Shown here: positions 1-9,167 of the stretch, piece by piece
Position numbering within the stretch: the stretch's first letter is position 1
Layout: each line of letters starts with the position of its first letter
Assembly: GCF_002943755.1 (NCBI RefSeq)
Contig: NZ_MQUB01000001.1
Span: forward strand, 1,910,501 to 1,974,500
DNA length: 64,000 nucleotides
Reading direction: 5' to 3'
Origin: Aureitalea marina
GTDB taxonomy: Bacteria; Bacteroidota; Bacteroidia; Flavobacteriales; Flavobacteriaceae
Notes under the pieces: model-generated
Databases searched by the model: none
The model's input: the letters and a program-made list of their open reading frames with translations, nothing else
Told to the model about the DNA's origin: nothing
Translations under genes and position numbers: made by a program

Positions 1-582
1 GATGGCAAGCAGCGCATCTACTTTGGCCGTTTGGCCCTCAGGAATCCCAATTTTCAAAAGGGTCCCGGAATAAAATGATTCAAACTCCATGGTGGCCTTG
101 TCGGTCTCGATCTCGGCCAGGATATCTCCTTCCTCAATGGAATCTCCTTCTTTTTTTAACCAGCTGGCTACCGTGCCCTCTTCCATAGTGTCACTAAGTC
201 TGGGCATAGTGATGATCTCTACTCCTTCAGGTAATTCAGTAGTAGTTGTTGCCTCCTCTGCAACCGGAGCCACTTTTTCCTCAGTCTCTTCCTCAGCAGC
301 AGCAACTGGTGCATCTCCACTTAACAAGGCACTGATATCTTCTCCTTCCTCACCAATAATGGCCAGTAAGGCATCTACGTTGGCGGTTTCTCCCTCGGCT
401 ATACCGATATGCAGGAGAGTGCCTTCGTAAAAGGACTCAAACTCCATGGTGGCTTTGTCGGTCTCGATCTCGGCCAGGATATCCCCTTCAGCTACCTGAT
501 CTCCGACCTTTTTCAGCCAGGAGGCTACAGTTCCTTCTTCCATGGTGTCGCTTAAGCGCGGCATGGTGATAATTTCCGCCAT
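1..582 (-). CDS. pdhC: Pyruvate dehydrogenase E2, dihydrolipoamide acetyltransferase (N-terminal part, cut by window edge)
   Basis: These are the first 194 codons of the E2 core of the pyruvate dehydrogenase complex, which passes acetyl groups from E1 to CoA on lipoyl arms. Two tandem lipoyl domains are visible, about residues 1-78 and 121-194. Each carries the motif ETDKATMEFES, with the lipoylated lysines near residues 43 and 162. An Ala/Glu/Thr-rich linker joins them. The E1-binding and catalytic domains lie beyond the left edge. The ATG at 582 is 2 nt after the pdhA stop, so the two genes form one operon. LipB (32909-33604) would supply the octanoyl precursor of the lipoyl groups. Confidence 0.95.
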   Translation of the reverse strand, partial: MAEIITMPRLSDTMEEGTVASWLKKVGDQVAEGDILAEIETDKATMEFESFYEGTLLHIGIAEGETANVDALLAIIGEEGEDISALLSGDAPVAAAEEETEEKVAPVAEEATTTTELPEGVEIITMPRLSDTMEEGTVASWLKKEGDSIEEGDILAEIETDKATMEFESFYSGTLLKIGIPEGQTAKVDALLAI

Positions 583-584
583 AG

Positions 585-1583
585 CTATAGTTTATGTGGT
601 AAGAATGGATAGTCTTCTTGTTCGTAGACAGCTTCGTACATGACGTTGAGTTCCGGGTATGGAGAATCTTCCGCAAACTGCTCGCACTCTTTAACCAACT
701 CCTTTACCCGATCGTTGATCGCCCCGATCTCGTCCTCGGTGGCGTATTTCTTTTTGTAGATGATATCCAATACGTAATCGATGGGGTCTTCATCCTTCAT
801 TCTCTCAACCTCTTCCTTTGTTCGGTAATGCTGGGCATCACTCATGGAGTGACCCCTATACCTGTAGGTTCTGATCTCCAGGAAGGTTGGACCACCGCCT
901 TTACGGGCGCGGCTGATCGCCTCGTCCAATTCCTTGGCAACTACTTCCGGTTTCATTCCGTCTACCGGACGACAAGGCATATCGTAACCCAATCCAAGTT
1001 TCCAGATCTCACTATGGTTGGCTGTTCGCTCTACAGATGTCCCCATGGCATATCCGTTGTTCTCTACACAGAATACTACCGGAAGATTCCAAAGCATCGC
1101 CAAGTTAAAGGTCTCATGCAATGATCCTTGCCTGGTCGCCCCATCCCCCATAAAGGTCAAGGTCACCGCATCCCTGCCGAAGTACTTATCGGCGAATGCC
1201 AAACCAGCACCCAAAGGAATTTGTCCTCCAACTATACCGTGACCACCATAAAATCCGTGTTCCTTGGAGAAGATGTGCATAGAGCCTCCAAGTCCCTGAG
1301 ATGTTCCTGTTCCCTTTCCGTACAGTTCCGCCATCACTTTTCTTGGGTCAACCCCCATTCCGATTGGTTGAGGGTGATTTCGGTAGGCAGTGATCATCTT
1401 GTCCTTGGAAAGATCCATGGCGTGCAAGGCTCCCGCCAAAACAGCTTCTTGTCCGTTATAGAGGTGCAGAAATCCCCGTACTTTTTGCTTGATATAAACC
1501 TGGGCCAGCTTGTCCTCAAACTTCCTCCAGAACAACATATCCTCGTACCACTTGAGATAGGTCTGCTTGGTTATTTTCTTCAT
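585..1583 (-). CDS. pdhA: Pyruvate dehydrogenase E1 component, alpha subunit
   Basis: This is the thiamine-diphosphate enzyme that decarboxylates pyruvate and acetylates the E2 lipoyl arm. It has 332 aa, the usual length for a separate E1-alpha. The ThDP motif begins at GDGATRQGS (about residues 146-154) and ends at ENN (about 174-176). The mobile loop YRYRGHSMSD, typical of pyruvate-specific E1-alpha, is present. It starts with ATG (MKKITKQTY) and is followed 2 nt later by pdhC. The E1-beta gene is not next to it and must lie outside the window. A CAAAAATA sequence at 1622-1629 reads TATTTTTG on the minus strand and could be a -7 element. Confidence 0.96.
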   Translation of the reverse strand: MKKITKQTYLKWYEDMLFWRKFEDKLAQVYIKQKVRGFLHLYNGQEAVLAGALHAMDLSKDKMITAYRNHPQPIGMGVDPRKVMAELYGKGTGTSQGLGGSMHIFSKEHGFYGGHGIVGGQIPLGAGLAFADKYFGRDAVTLTFMGDGATRQGSLHETFNLAMLWNLPVVFCVENNGYAMGTSVERTANHSEIWKLGLGYDMPCRPVDGMKPEVVAKELDEAISRARKGGGPTFLEIRTYRYRGHSMSDAQHYRTKEEVERMKDEDPIDYVLDIIYKKKYATEDEIGAINDRVKELVKECEQFAEDSPYPELNVMYEAVYEQEDYPFLPHKL

Positions 1584-1679
1584 CTAGTTGACTATATCCC
1601 CGTTGGGGTTTTTCAGAAAAACAAAAATACTATTTTCTCACCTTCTAAAAAACCACTCAAATTAAAATGTGCGAAAACG

Positions 1680-2162
1680 TTAGAGGTAAGAATCATCGAA
1701 GGTAAATGGCAAGAGATCAGCGACTGAGGAGGCCTTGTAGATCGGCCCCTCCCCTCCCTTAAAGTAGATGGGTATTGCGCAATTCTGTCTCAGTTCATAC
1801 TGAGCGATTGCCTGCCTGCAAACACCGCAGGGTGCTACTGGTTCCGGATTGTCCTTGGACCTGGCTCCACCCACTACCACCAGCGTCTTTATGAGTGGAT
1901 CGGAATAACGGGAAGCGGCTTGATGAATAGTGGTTCTCTCTGCGCACAATCCCACTGGAAAGGAAGCATTCTCCTGATTGTTCCCACTCACGATCTGTCC
2001 ATCACCCAACAAGACAGCGGCACCGACCGTAAAGTCCGAAAATGGGGCATAAGCCCTGTCCCGGGCTTCTCTAGCATGAGTGTATAATTCCTGAATGTCG
2101 ACCGGCAGATCATCCAGCCTCTCATAGATCTCGAATTCTGCTCTGAAAACGAGCTTCTCCAA
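1680..2162 (-). CDS. cdd: Cytidine deaminase
   Basis: The enzyme hydrolyses cytidine and deoxycytidine to uridine and deoxyuridine in pyrimidine salvage. At 160 aa it matches the short tetrameric class. The zinc and catalytic residues are visible as C73-A-E75 (in GLCAERTT) and P-C112-GV-C115 (in APCGVCRQ), so three cysteines would bind zinc and Glu75 would act as proton shuttle. It starts with ATG 5 nt after the porV stop on the same strand, so it is probably co-transcribed with porV. About 96 nt separate it from pdhA. It has no mechanistic link to secretion; its position looks like operon hitch-hiking. Confidence 0.95.
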   Translation of the reverse strand: MEKLVFRAEFEIYERLDDLPVDIQELYTHAREARDRAYAPFSDFTVGAAVLLGDGQIVSGNNQENASFPVGLCAERTTIHQAASRYSDPLIKTLVVVGGARSKDNPEPVAPCGVCRQAIAQYELRQNCAIPIYFKGGEGPIYKASSVADLLPFTFDDSYL

Positions 2163-2167
2163 AGCGC

Positions 2168-3325
2168 CTAGTATTCGCTATACTCTTCCCCAAAGGAGAA
2201 GGTCAGACCAAATCGTAGTGTTCCCTCCAACGGGCTCCTGACCGCCGAAGTCGAAAATAGATAAGAGATATCGAAGTTGATTGTGGTATACCTGAACCCA
2301 GCTCCCAGAGATAGAAACTGACGGGAACCCTTATTGGGATTCTCGTAGAAGTAACCTGTCCTGAAGGCAAAGACATTCTGATACCAGTACTCCGCGCCAA
2401 AGGCCCAGGTCATTTCCTGAAATTCTTCTGAGAAGCCATCTGGGGCATCACCCCAAGAGGAGAAAAGTGCCGAGAACCAGCTTTCATTATACCAGTCGTC
2501 TTCTCGATTGATCACGCCGTCCCCATTGGAGTCACTAGGAGTAGGCACTAAAAGCTTGTTCATTTCTAGGTTAAGACCAATCGTGTTATAACCGTCCAGG
2601 ATGAAGTCAAATCCACCGCCAATGGCAAAGTTGGTCGGCAGGAAATTCTCCTGCCCCAGATCATCATATTTCAATTTCGGTCCAATATTCGAAATGTTGA
2701 ATCCGGCTCTCCAACGACCGTTAAAATCACTGTATGCGATCTCCTCACTTTGATAATATCCTGCAATATCAACCGCAAATGAGTTAGCCGCCGAGGCATC
2801 TTCTATGGCCGCCTGGATCTTAAGATCAGATCGCAGGTATCGACCCGCTACCGCAAGAGAGAACTGATCACTTAATCTTAAGGAATAACTGACGTCAAAA
2901 GTTAGTTCATTAGGGCTTTGCAATAAAGGTTCCTGGTCGATGGTCTCACGAAGTTCGATCTCACCCAAACTGAAATACCTGAAACTGAGTGCAAAGGCAC
3001 TTCGTTCGTTGATTCGATTGTAATAGACCAGGTTACCCAGGAAAATATCGTTAACCAACTGACTTAAATAAGGTGTATATGTTATCCCTATCCCCTGCTG
3101 ATCCAAAGCGAAGGCATACTTTGCTGGATTCCACTGTTGTGAGAAGGCATCTGCAGAACTCGTTACACCGATATCAGCAATCCCGGCCGAACGTGCATCT
3201 GCTGCGATCAATACAAAGGGGACACCTGTGGTGATGACCCGATTATCCACAGATGTACCGTTGTCTTGAGCAACGGCTTGAAAGGCCATAATCAGGGTTA
3301 GAATCGGAATAAAAATCTTCTTCAT
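2168..3325 (-). CDS. porV: Type IX secretion outer-membrane protein PorV (LptO)
   Basis: PorV is a FadL-like outer-membrane beta-barrel of the type IX secretion system that carries cargo from the translocon to the PorU attachment complex. I chose the ATG at 3325 (MKKIFIPILTLIMAFQAVAQ), which gives a standard signal peptide. An in-frame codon 18 nt upstream would add a non-signal extension. The mature protein is rich in alternating aromatic/polar strands and ends in a barrel-type strand (LRFGLTFSFGEEYSEY). It lies downstream of porU, the usual flavobacterial order. A CAAATATA at 3341-3348 reads TATATTTG on the minus strand, 15 nt before the start, and suggests that porV has its own promoter. 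Confidence 0.93.
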   Translation of the reverse strand: MKKIFIPILTLIMAFQAVAQDNGTSVDNRVITTGVPFVLIAADARSAGIADIGVTSSADAFSQQWNPAKYAFALDQQGIGITYTPYLSQLVNDIFLGNLVYYNRINERSAFALSFRYFSLGEIELRETIDQEPLLQSPNELTFDVSYSLRLSDQFSLAVAGRYLRSDLKIQAAIEDASAANSFAVDIAGYYQSEEIAYSDFNGRWRAGFNISNIGPKLKYDDLGQENFLPTNFAIGGGFDFILDGYNTIGLNLEMNKLLVPTPSDSNGDGVINREDDWYNESWFSALFSSWGDAPDGFSEEFQEMTWAFGAEYWYQNVFAFRTGYFYENPNKGSRQFLSLGAGFRYTTINFDISYLFSTSAVRSPLEGTLRFGLTFSFGEEYSEY

Positions 3326-3358
3326 GAGGTCAAATTTGAGCAAATATAAATGTATTTT

Positions 3359-4723
3359 CTAAAGGATTACGAGTTTTTCAAATTTTTCAACTCGCTGGTT
3401 AGTTAACGTAGATTTAACAGTAATCTTGTACACATAAGTACCTTTTCCTATCCGGTCTCCGAAATCGTCCCGACCATCCCAGATAATATCCCTGGAAAGG
3501 AATCCTTCTGTGTTGATCACCTGATTCTTGGTCCAGACCACCTTCCCGGAAATAGTGAAGACCTGTACCTGCACCTCCAGGGGCTCGAATGGACGGTTGT
3601 GATTGAACCAAAACTCGGTGTAATTCACAAAGGGATTTGGATAGTTCAGTACCCGTGTTATCTCTAACTGATCGTCACCAGCCACCACAAATTGTATCTC
3701 TGCTGTACTGGAATTGTTGTACACATCCCAGGCCTTAAAGGTCAGGGTGTGCAATCCCTCTTCCAGGTCTCTCAAATTATAGGTAGCCTTTCCACGTGTA
3801 AAGTCGTCAACCTCTGCCAGATAATACTCATTGAGCACAAATGGATTGGATTCGTCCCCATCCAGGATGGCGATCATATCGTGTCCAATACCTGAAGCAG
3901 TATTGATACCGTTTTCGTCCATCAATCTGGCGATCAGTATAGGAGAATCGTTGGTGATCCCACCATTGACGAAGGTCTCGTCGTTCATGAACAATTCTAT
4001 GGTTGGACCGGTGTTGTCCTCCGGGGCTGTCTCGTCCAGTCCACCGACGATCAGATCCAGGTTGAATCCATTCCTGTCCTCCAGAACATTGTCCTTCTTG
4101 CTGTACAAACTAACCCGGCCATTGCCATAGGGAATCTGAATGTCCCTGGGAACAACAAACTCGAACTCGAACTGACCGTCGCTCACCGTTGCCTGCCCGT
4201 TAAAAAGACCTTCCCCAAGGGTAATGAAATCCATGATCAGCAGGAATCCATCAGATCCCCTGACCCCATCGTTTCCAAGAGTTTGTCTATCTACATTCTT
4301 ATCGAACACCTTTGCCTCCAAAATACCGTTGTAGTCTGTAAGCACATTCCCGGAGGCATCCGTGACTTCTCCTCCCAGGCGTACTCTACTTAGCGCCTTT
4401 AAGGTGTCATTGGCCTGCCCGATTGGTACTCCGTTCAAGGTTGTCAGCCGAATATTGGGTTCGGGGAAGGCCAAACGCATAGCGGGATCTCCTAGATAAA
4501 ATATCACTCTTCGGTTAGAACTGGACTCACCAACCTTTGACAGCCTCAGGGCCTCTGCGGGTGGGACCGGTACTATACGGTCAAAACCAAAAAGCTCTTC
4601 CGCCAGATCCTGATTGAACCTCACCCCTAAACTAACACCAATAGATCGGGTTGTGGTGATCATGGATACTGCTCCCCCAGTGGGATTCCAGTAAGTGATC
4701 TCTCCCGCCGTAATTCGTTGAGG
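3359..4723 (-). CDS. porU: Type IX secretion sortase PorU, C-terminal part (separated by a 1-nt frameshift)
   Basis: This frame continues PorU after the break at 4722-4723. Its first in-frame residues read PQRITAGEITYWNPTGG, the conserved strand that directly follows the catalytic cysteine region of PorU and the gingipain-like C25 peptidases. The rest holds the Ig-like/beta-sandwich region and a C-terminal sorting-type domain (VLNYPNPFVNYTEFWF, then GTYVYKITV near the end). The first ATG in this frame is at 4663, overlapping the upstream stop as ATGA. Starting there would remove a conserved core strand, so independent function is unlikely. I read both parts as one gene of about 1280 codons with one base missing. 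Confidence 0.85.
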   Translation of the reverse strand, partial: PQRITAGEITYWNPTGGAVSMITTTRSIGVSLGVRFNQDLAEELFGFDRIVPVPPAEALRLSKVGESSSNRRVIFYLGDPAMRLAFPEPNIRLTTLNGVPIGQANDTLKALSRVRLGGEVTDASGNVLTDYNGILEAKVFDKNVDRQTLGNDGVRGSDGFLLIMDFITLGEGLFNGQATVSDGQFEFEFVVPRDIQIPYGNGRVSLYSKKDNVLEDRNGFNLDLIVGGLDETAPEDNTGPTIELFMNDETFVNGGITNDSPILIARLMDENGINTASGIGHDMIAILDGDESNPFVLNEYYLAEVDDFTRGKATYNLRDLEEGLHTLTFKAWDVYNNSSTAEIQFVVAGDDQLEITRVLNYPNPFVNYTEFWFNHNRPFEPLEVQVQVFTISGKVVWTKNQVINTEGFLSRDIIWDGRDDFGDRIGKGTYVYKITVKSTLTNQRVEKFEKLVIL

Positions 4724-7200
4724 TCATCAAATTTGGTAAACTCACAGGTCACCGTTACAAAACAAGGAAAGCGATAATCATTGGTCAGGTCGTCAGCCTC
4801 CAGTTTCATGAAGATGGCTTCACTGGCCAGTCCGTCTTCCCCGCCATGACCAAAATAATTGATAACCAGTGCACCAACCTCCAGGGCATTGACAATGGCA
4901 TCATTGACATCGGGATATCGATCTCCTCCCGCAGAGGTTTGTTGCTGATACGAATCGCTATGGATCTTCTTTACATTGATAAAGGGTTTTTCCTGTGAGA
5001 TCTCGTCCCCCAGTGCATCCAGATTGCCTTGCAGATCTTCAAATTCAAATTCCTCGTCCACATCATCCGAAACCAACACAAAATTGTTTCTCCAGTTACC
5101 ATAGGATCGTTCCAGTGCATATCGTTCGATCTTAGTTACCATTTCATTGGCCAGATTGACATCATCCGCCAGGATTCGGCCAACCGCGATGTCCAGTTTA
5201 TCGGAGCCATTGTTATACAGAAACCGTCCTTCTTCGGGATCCATCGCGCCGTAAAAGTCATCGGTCATATAGGAACGGAAGGTACTATTGCTAAATACCG
5301 TATGAAAAACAGGGACTACATTATTATTTCCAGGTATTCTGTTCTTGTAATCGAAGGAAGCCTCTCCAAAAAGGCAGAGGTATTTTATTCGCTTATCGGG
5401 TGAAGAGGCATTCTCATAAATATAACGAACAAAGTTTCGGATAGCCCCAACATCTTGTTTGCCTGAACTGAACTCTTCATAGATCTTATCCGTAGTCACC
5501 ACCTTGACATTGAGACCATCAGCCTGGCTTCGGATATTCGCCAACCGTAAGGCAGGTTGCAAAAGAAAAGGGGCCGTGACGATCAGATAATCAACATCCT
5601 GAAAACCACCCGACCCGCTGAAGATAGTACCCTTGAGGTCCTGGTTAGCAACCCTGGGGTTACTGATCTGTTCCGGGGCAAAATAATCGTCTGCACCATG
5701 AGCGATGTACTCCCTGATCTGACCCAGATTTGCCTTGAAACTTAGGCTAGCAGAACCATCATGTACCTTAAAACCGATATTCGCAGGATCCGTCACATCC
5801 CAAAGCTGAGAAAAACTACCAGCCGAAGAAATGATATACTGTCCGACGCCGCTTGAAGAGGCGGCTTCATTCTTTCTAAAGATCAATTGTCCTTGGGCCC
5901 CGGTAAGCTGCCGGTCGGCCCGGATACGTATGTAATCCAGATAGGCTATGCTGGTAGGATTTCCTCCGTTGCTGTAGGTGAGATCTACTGTAACCGTTTC
6001 CGGTCCCGCATTCACAGCGCCTGTAAAATTACGGGTAGATAATAAGGTCGGATCGTTGATGGGTGGGAATTGAAGTGGATTGACAGAAGTTCCGTTTATG
6101 GAGATTGCCATGGAAGTTGATTGCTCTGAAGCTGCTCCGGCCTTGATCGTAATATCCATGCTGCTCCCACCTACAATATTTGGAAAACTGAGTTCGAACT
6201 GTTGCTCTGGCTCTACATCGAATCGATTTCCAAACCACCTTCTTCCTACTTTGGCCGGACTGATCTCGTCCTGCTCAAAGAACTGATAATCGTCGAAGGT
6301 AGTGAAGCTCAGTTGGGGCGCCCCACCTGGTTCGGCTAGAGGTTGGACCCGGCGTCCAGGGCCTCCATCGGCGGTGATATAATAGAAAGACTCATCGCTG
6401 TAGGGATTGAGGTTACTATCATTCTGATCCTGATAGCCTCGCGTACTCTCACCGTAGAATAGGATATAGTCATCGGCATTGAATCTTCCATCCTCCTCGC
6501 CCACTATTTGTATGGCGTTTTCCCGGAGGTCAAAATACTGGTTGTCCTGATTGACTAGCGGTAAGGTCTTACCGCCGTTGCCGTAAATTTTGAGATTACG
6601 AGGATCTACTTCGTTCATGTTCAACCCCAGATCCCTTAAGAAGTCCCGATCAATGATATGGATGCCATTGTTGGAGACTTTGAACTTGTACCAATTCCCA
6701 GAAGCCAGGACCGAACTGCCCAGTGGAATCCGATTGCGTTGAGGTGCCCGAGTATAGGTATATTCCAATCCAAATGAAACAACTTTAACTACTTGTCCGT
6801 TCTGTCTCAACACCGGAGTTAGCTGTAAGGTAGCCACCTGTTGGTCCCTGGCACGGGTACTTAAAAAGTCAAAGCTCAATTGGGATGGGATGTCGATCTG
6901 AGGCAGTCTGGCCACCTCATTCTGACTTAGGGGCTCATATTGAACATTGACCAGCTGCACGGCAGAAGGATCAACATATCCCTGCTCCAGCCAGGTCACC
7001 GAATAGGTAAGTTGTTCGTTATCCCATTGCAAATTTCCCGAGTCCAGTAAATTGGGATCGGGGACCACGTTTACACTTCTTTCTTGAGTAGCAGAAGTAA
7101 TCGCAGACGTTTCCCAGGAAATCTGAACACGTTTGGTTTGGGCAAAAAGTCCTGAACACAGGGAGAATACGCCCAGGAACAGTAGAATTTTTCTCATCAT
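4660..7200 (-). CDS. porU: Type IX secretion sortase PorU, N-terminal and catalytic part (frameshifted)
   Basis: PorU is the cell-surface C25-family cysteine protease that cleaves type IX C-terminal domains and attaches cargo to lipopolysaccharide. The real start is ATG 7200 or 7197, giving MRKILLFLGVFSLCSGLFAQ, a clean signal peptide. The longer in-frame extension to 7338 is not signal-like. The catalytic His (NYFGHGGEDG) and Cys (VTVTCEFTKFD) both lie near the end of this segment. About 15 residues after the Cys the frame runs into unrelated sequence and a stop at 4660. Adding one C at 4722-4723 restores the family sequence. A CAAATATA at 7215-7222 reads TATATTTG on the minus strand and may be the -7 element. 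Confidence 0.9.
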   Translation of the reverse strand: MMRKILLFLGVFSLCSGLFAQTKRVQISWETSAITSATQERSVNVVPDPNLLDSGNLQWDNEQLTYSVTWLEQGYVDPSAVQLVNVQYEPLSQNEVARLPQIDIPSQLSFDFLSTRARDQQVATLQLTPVLRQNGQVVKVVSFGLEYTYTRAPQRNRIPLGSSVLASGNWYKFKVSNNGIHIIDRDFLRDLGLNMNEVDPRNLKIYGNGGKTLPLVNQDNQYFDLRENAIQIVGEEDGRFNADDYILFYGESTRGYQDQNDSNLNPYSDESFYYITADGGPGRRVQPLAEPGGAPQLSFTTFDDYQFFEQDEISPAKVGRRWFGNRFDVEPEQQFELSFPNIVGGSSMDITIKAGAASEQSTSMAISINGTSVNPLQFPPINDPTLLSTRNFTGAVNAGPETVTVDLTYSNGGNPTSIAYLDYIRIRADRQLTGAQGQLIFRKNEAASSSGVGQYIISSAGSFSQLWDVTDPANIGFKVHDGSASLSFKANLGQIREYIAHGADDYFAPEQISNPRVANQDLKGTIFSGSGGFQDVDYLIVTAPFLLQPALRLANIRSQADGLNVKVVTTDKIYEEFSSGKQDVGAIRNFVRYIYENASSPDKRIKYLCLFGEASFDYKNRIPGNNNVVPVFHTVFSNSTFRSYMTDDFYGAMDPEEGRFLYNNGSDKLDIAVGRILADDVNLANEMVTKIERYALERSYGNWRNNFVLVSDDVDEEFEFEDLQGNLDALGDEISQEKPFINVKKIHSDSYQQQTSAGGDRYPDVNDAIVNALEVGALVINYFGHGGEDGLASEAIFMKLEADDLTNDYRFPCFVTVTCEFTKFDDLNELRRERSLTGIPLGEQYP

Positions 7201-7214
7201 TAGCACTAACGATT

Positions 7215-7241
7215 CAAATATACGCTTAGTATGGCGGACAA
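7215..7241 (-). promoter_or_regulatory. Possible porU promoter
   Basis: On the minus strand a TATATTTG (7222-7215) matches the Bacteroidota -7 consensus TAnnTTTG, with a TTG at 7241-7239 about 16 nt upstream. It ends 15 nt before the porU ATG at 7200. The spacing is slightly short, so this is a motif-level suggestion only. Confidence 0.35.
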
Positions 7242-7412
7242 TTAACTTTTTTCTAAGAAAACTAGGCCCTGGCATAATAAAACCAGAATTGAGCCGTTTT
7301 GTAGGGGTGATAAGGGTTCCCGCGATTTTGGAACCCACTAAAAACCAAAAATTTATTGCATTTTTGAGGTTAATTACTATATTGCAATCCCAATTTTGCT
7401 GAACCTAAAATC

Positions 7413-9086
7413 ATGAACTTAAACAAATTCTTCGTACTACGGCTATGTATTGCCCTCGTCACAGCCGGCGTTTTAGTCGGATGTAACAAGTCAAGAGATT
7501 ACAAGAACAGCTCCCGAGCCACTGGATGGAAGGTGAATGCCAAAGAAGGCGGTCTGCAGTATAACGCGAAAGCGAAAGAGCAGGAAACCGGTCCTGGATT
7601 GGTGTTTATCGAAGGTGGTACCTTTACTATGGGAAAAGTTCAAGACGATCCAATGCACGATTGGAACAATTCCCCCAATCAGCAGCACGTCCAATCTTTT
7701 TATATGGACGAGACCGAGGTGACCAACCTCATGTATCTGGAATATCTGGACTGGCTTAAGCGAGTCTTCCCTCCAGATGACCCTAATTTCAGAAAGATTT
7801 ATGAAGGTGCATTACCTGATACCCTTGTTTGGAGAAACCGCCTGGGTTACAACGAGGTAATGACCAACAACTATTTGCGCCACCCTGCCTATGCAGATTA
7901 CCCTGTTGTGGGTGTTAGCTGGGTACAGGCTGTCGAATTCAGTAACTGGCGTACAGACCGTGTAAATGAATTGATCCTGGAAGAGGAAGGATTCGTTACA
8001 CGCAATGCGCGCTACGAAGTAGGCTCAGGGTCTACCTTTAATACGCAGACCTATTTGAATGCACCTACCATGACCTACGGTGGGAATGACTCCTTAACTC
8101 GAGGTGGTAAGCGTTCTCAAAGTGTTGCCAAGCGAAGCCAGGATAGTACCAATCTTTACGTGCAACGCAAGGACGGTTTGTTATTGCCTTCTTACAGGCT
8201 ACCTACTGAAGCCGAGTGGGAATACGCCGCTCTGGGATTGGTAGGACTGAGAAACTACAACGTATACCGAGGTAGAAAGAAATATCCGTGGGATGGGCAG
8301 TATACCCGCTCTGGAAACAGACGTTCTCGTGGAGATCAACTGGCCAACTTCAAGCAAGGAGATGGTGACTACGGTGGAATTGCCGGATGGAGCGACGATG
8401 GTGCCGATATCACGGCAGAAGTTAAGTCCTATGAAGCCAACGATTATGGTCTGTACGACATGGCCGGAAATGTGGCCGAGTGGGTAGCCGATGTTTACCG
8501 TCCTATAGTTGATGACGAATTTAACGACTTCAACTACTATCGTGGAAACGTATATACTAAAAATGCCATTGGATCTGATGGTAAGGTGAAAATAGTCAAT
8601 GCAGACTCTATTGTATACGACACCCTGAGCAATGGTAAGGTCGTTGCCCGTAACCTGCCAGGTGAGATCCTTCAGGTTCCTGTAGACGAGAACGAAACCT
8701 ATTTGAGAACAAACTTCTCCGATAGTGATAACCGTGACTACCGGGACGGAGATAAGCGATCTACTCGTTATTACCAATCCTTTGGTGATGATGATGAAGA
8801 TGGTGTGAACAAGAGAAAAATGTATAATTCTCCCGAGCATCAAGTTGGATCTGCCGACGACGGAAGCATGAACTTGCAGTACGATAAATCCACCAAGCGA
8901 ACTTCACTGATCAGTAATGAGGTCAGGGTGTATAAAGGAGGTTCTTGGAGAGATCGTGATTACTGGCTGGATCCAGCGCAGAGAAGATTCTTCCCTCAGG
9001 ATATGGCCACGGACTACATCGGTTTCAGATGTGCCATGTCTCGAGTAGGATCTAAAGCAAAAGACAAGAAGAAACCTCGTCATTAA
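7413..9086 (+). CDS. gldJ: Gliding motility lipoprotein GldJ
   Basis: GldJ is an outer-membrane lipoprotein needed for flavobacterial gliding and for stability of type IX secretion components such as GldK. The 557-aa product starts at ATG 7413 with a lipoprotein signal ending in the lipobox VLVGC. It contains a formylglycine-generating-enzyme-like (SUMF1) fold: the N-terminal FIEGGTFTMG, then LPTEAEWEYAA, YDMAGNVAEWVADVY, and the closing KGGSWRDRDYW and IGFRCAMS motifs. It is transcribed away from porU, across a 212-bp intergenic region. A strong hairpin terminator follows at 9110-9140. Length and motif order fit GldJ better than the related GldK. Confidence 0.95.
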   Translation: MNLNKFFVLRLCIALVTAGVLVGCNKSRDYKNSSRATGWKVNAKEGGLQYNAKAKEQETGPGLVFIEGGTFTMGKVQDDPMHDWNNSPNQQHVQSFYMDETEVTNLMYLEYLDWLKRVFPPDDPNFRKIYEGALPDTLVWRNRLGYNEVMTNNYLRHPAYADYPVVGVSWVQAVEFSNWRTDRVNELILEEEGFVTRNARYEVGSGSTFNTQTYLNAPTMTYGGNDSLTRGGKRSQSVAKRSQDSTNLYVQRKDGLLLPSYRLPTEAEWEYAALGLVGLRNYNVYRGRKKYPWDGQYTRSGNRRSRGDQLANFKQGDGDYGGIAGWSDDGADITAEVKSYEANDYGLYDMAGNVAEWVADVYRPIVDDEFNDFNYYRGNVYTKNAIGSDGKVKIVNADSIVYDTLSNGKVVARNLPGEILQVPVDENETYLRTNFSDSDNRDYRDGDKRSTRYYQSFGDDDEDGVNKRKMYNSPEHQVGSADDGSMNLQYDKSTKRTSLISNEVRVYKGGSWRDRDYWLDPAQRRFFPQDMATDYIGFRCAMSRVGSKAKDKKKPRH

Positions 9087-9109
9087 GGCGAATCTACCCC
9101 ATAAACCAA

Positions 9110-9140
9110 CCCTCCAGTACTTCGTGCCGGAGGGTTTTTT
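9110..9140 (+). terminator. Rho-independent terminator after gldJ
   Basis: CCCTCC (9110-9115) pairs with GGAGGG (9129-9134) around a short loop, followed by six T residues. It separates gldJ from murF. Confidence 0.8.
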
Positions 9141-9167
9141 GTTTTGTAAATTTGAAAAAAACTTAGC

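Noticed and set aside
1128-1727. Plus-strand open frame (199 codons)
   Set aside because: It is antisense to pdhA and its upstream region, with low-complexity translation and no signal.
4660-4725. Programmed -1 frameshift in porU
   Set aside because: No slippery heptamer or downstream structure is evident, and four other genes show the same kind of single-base loss, so a common sequence error is simpler.
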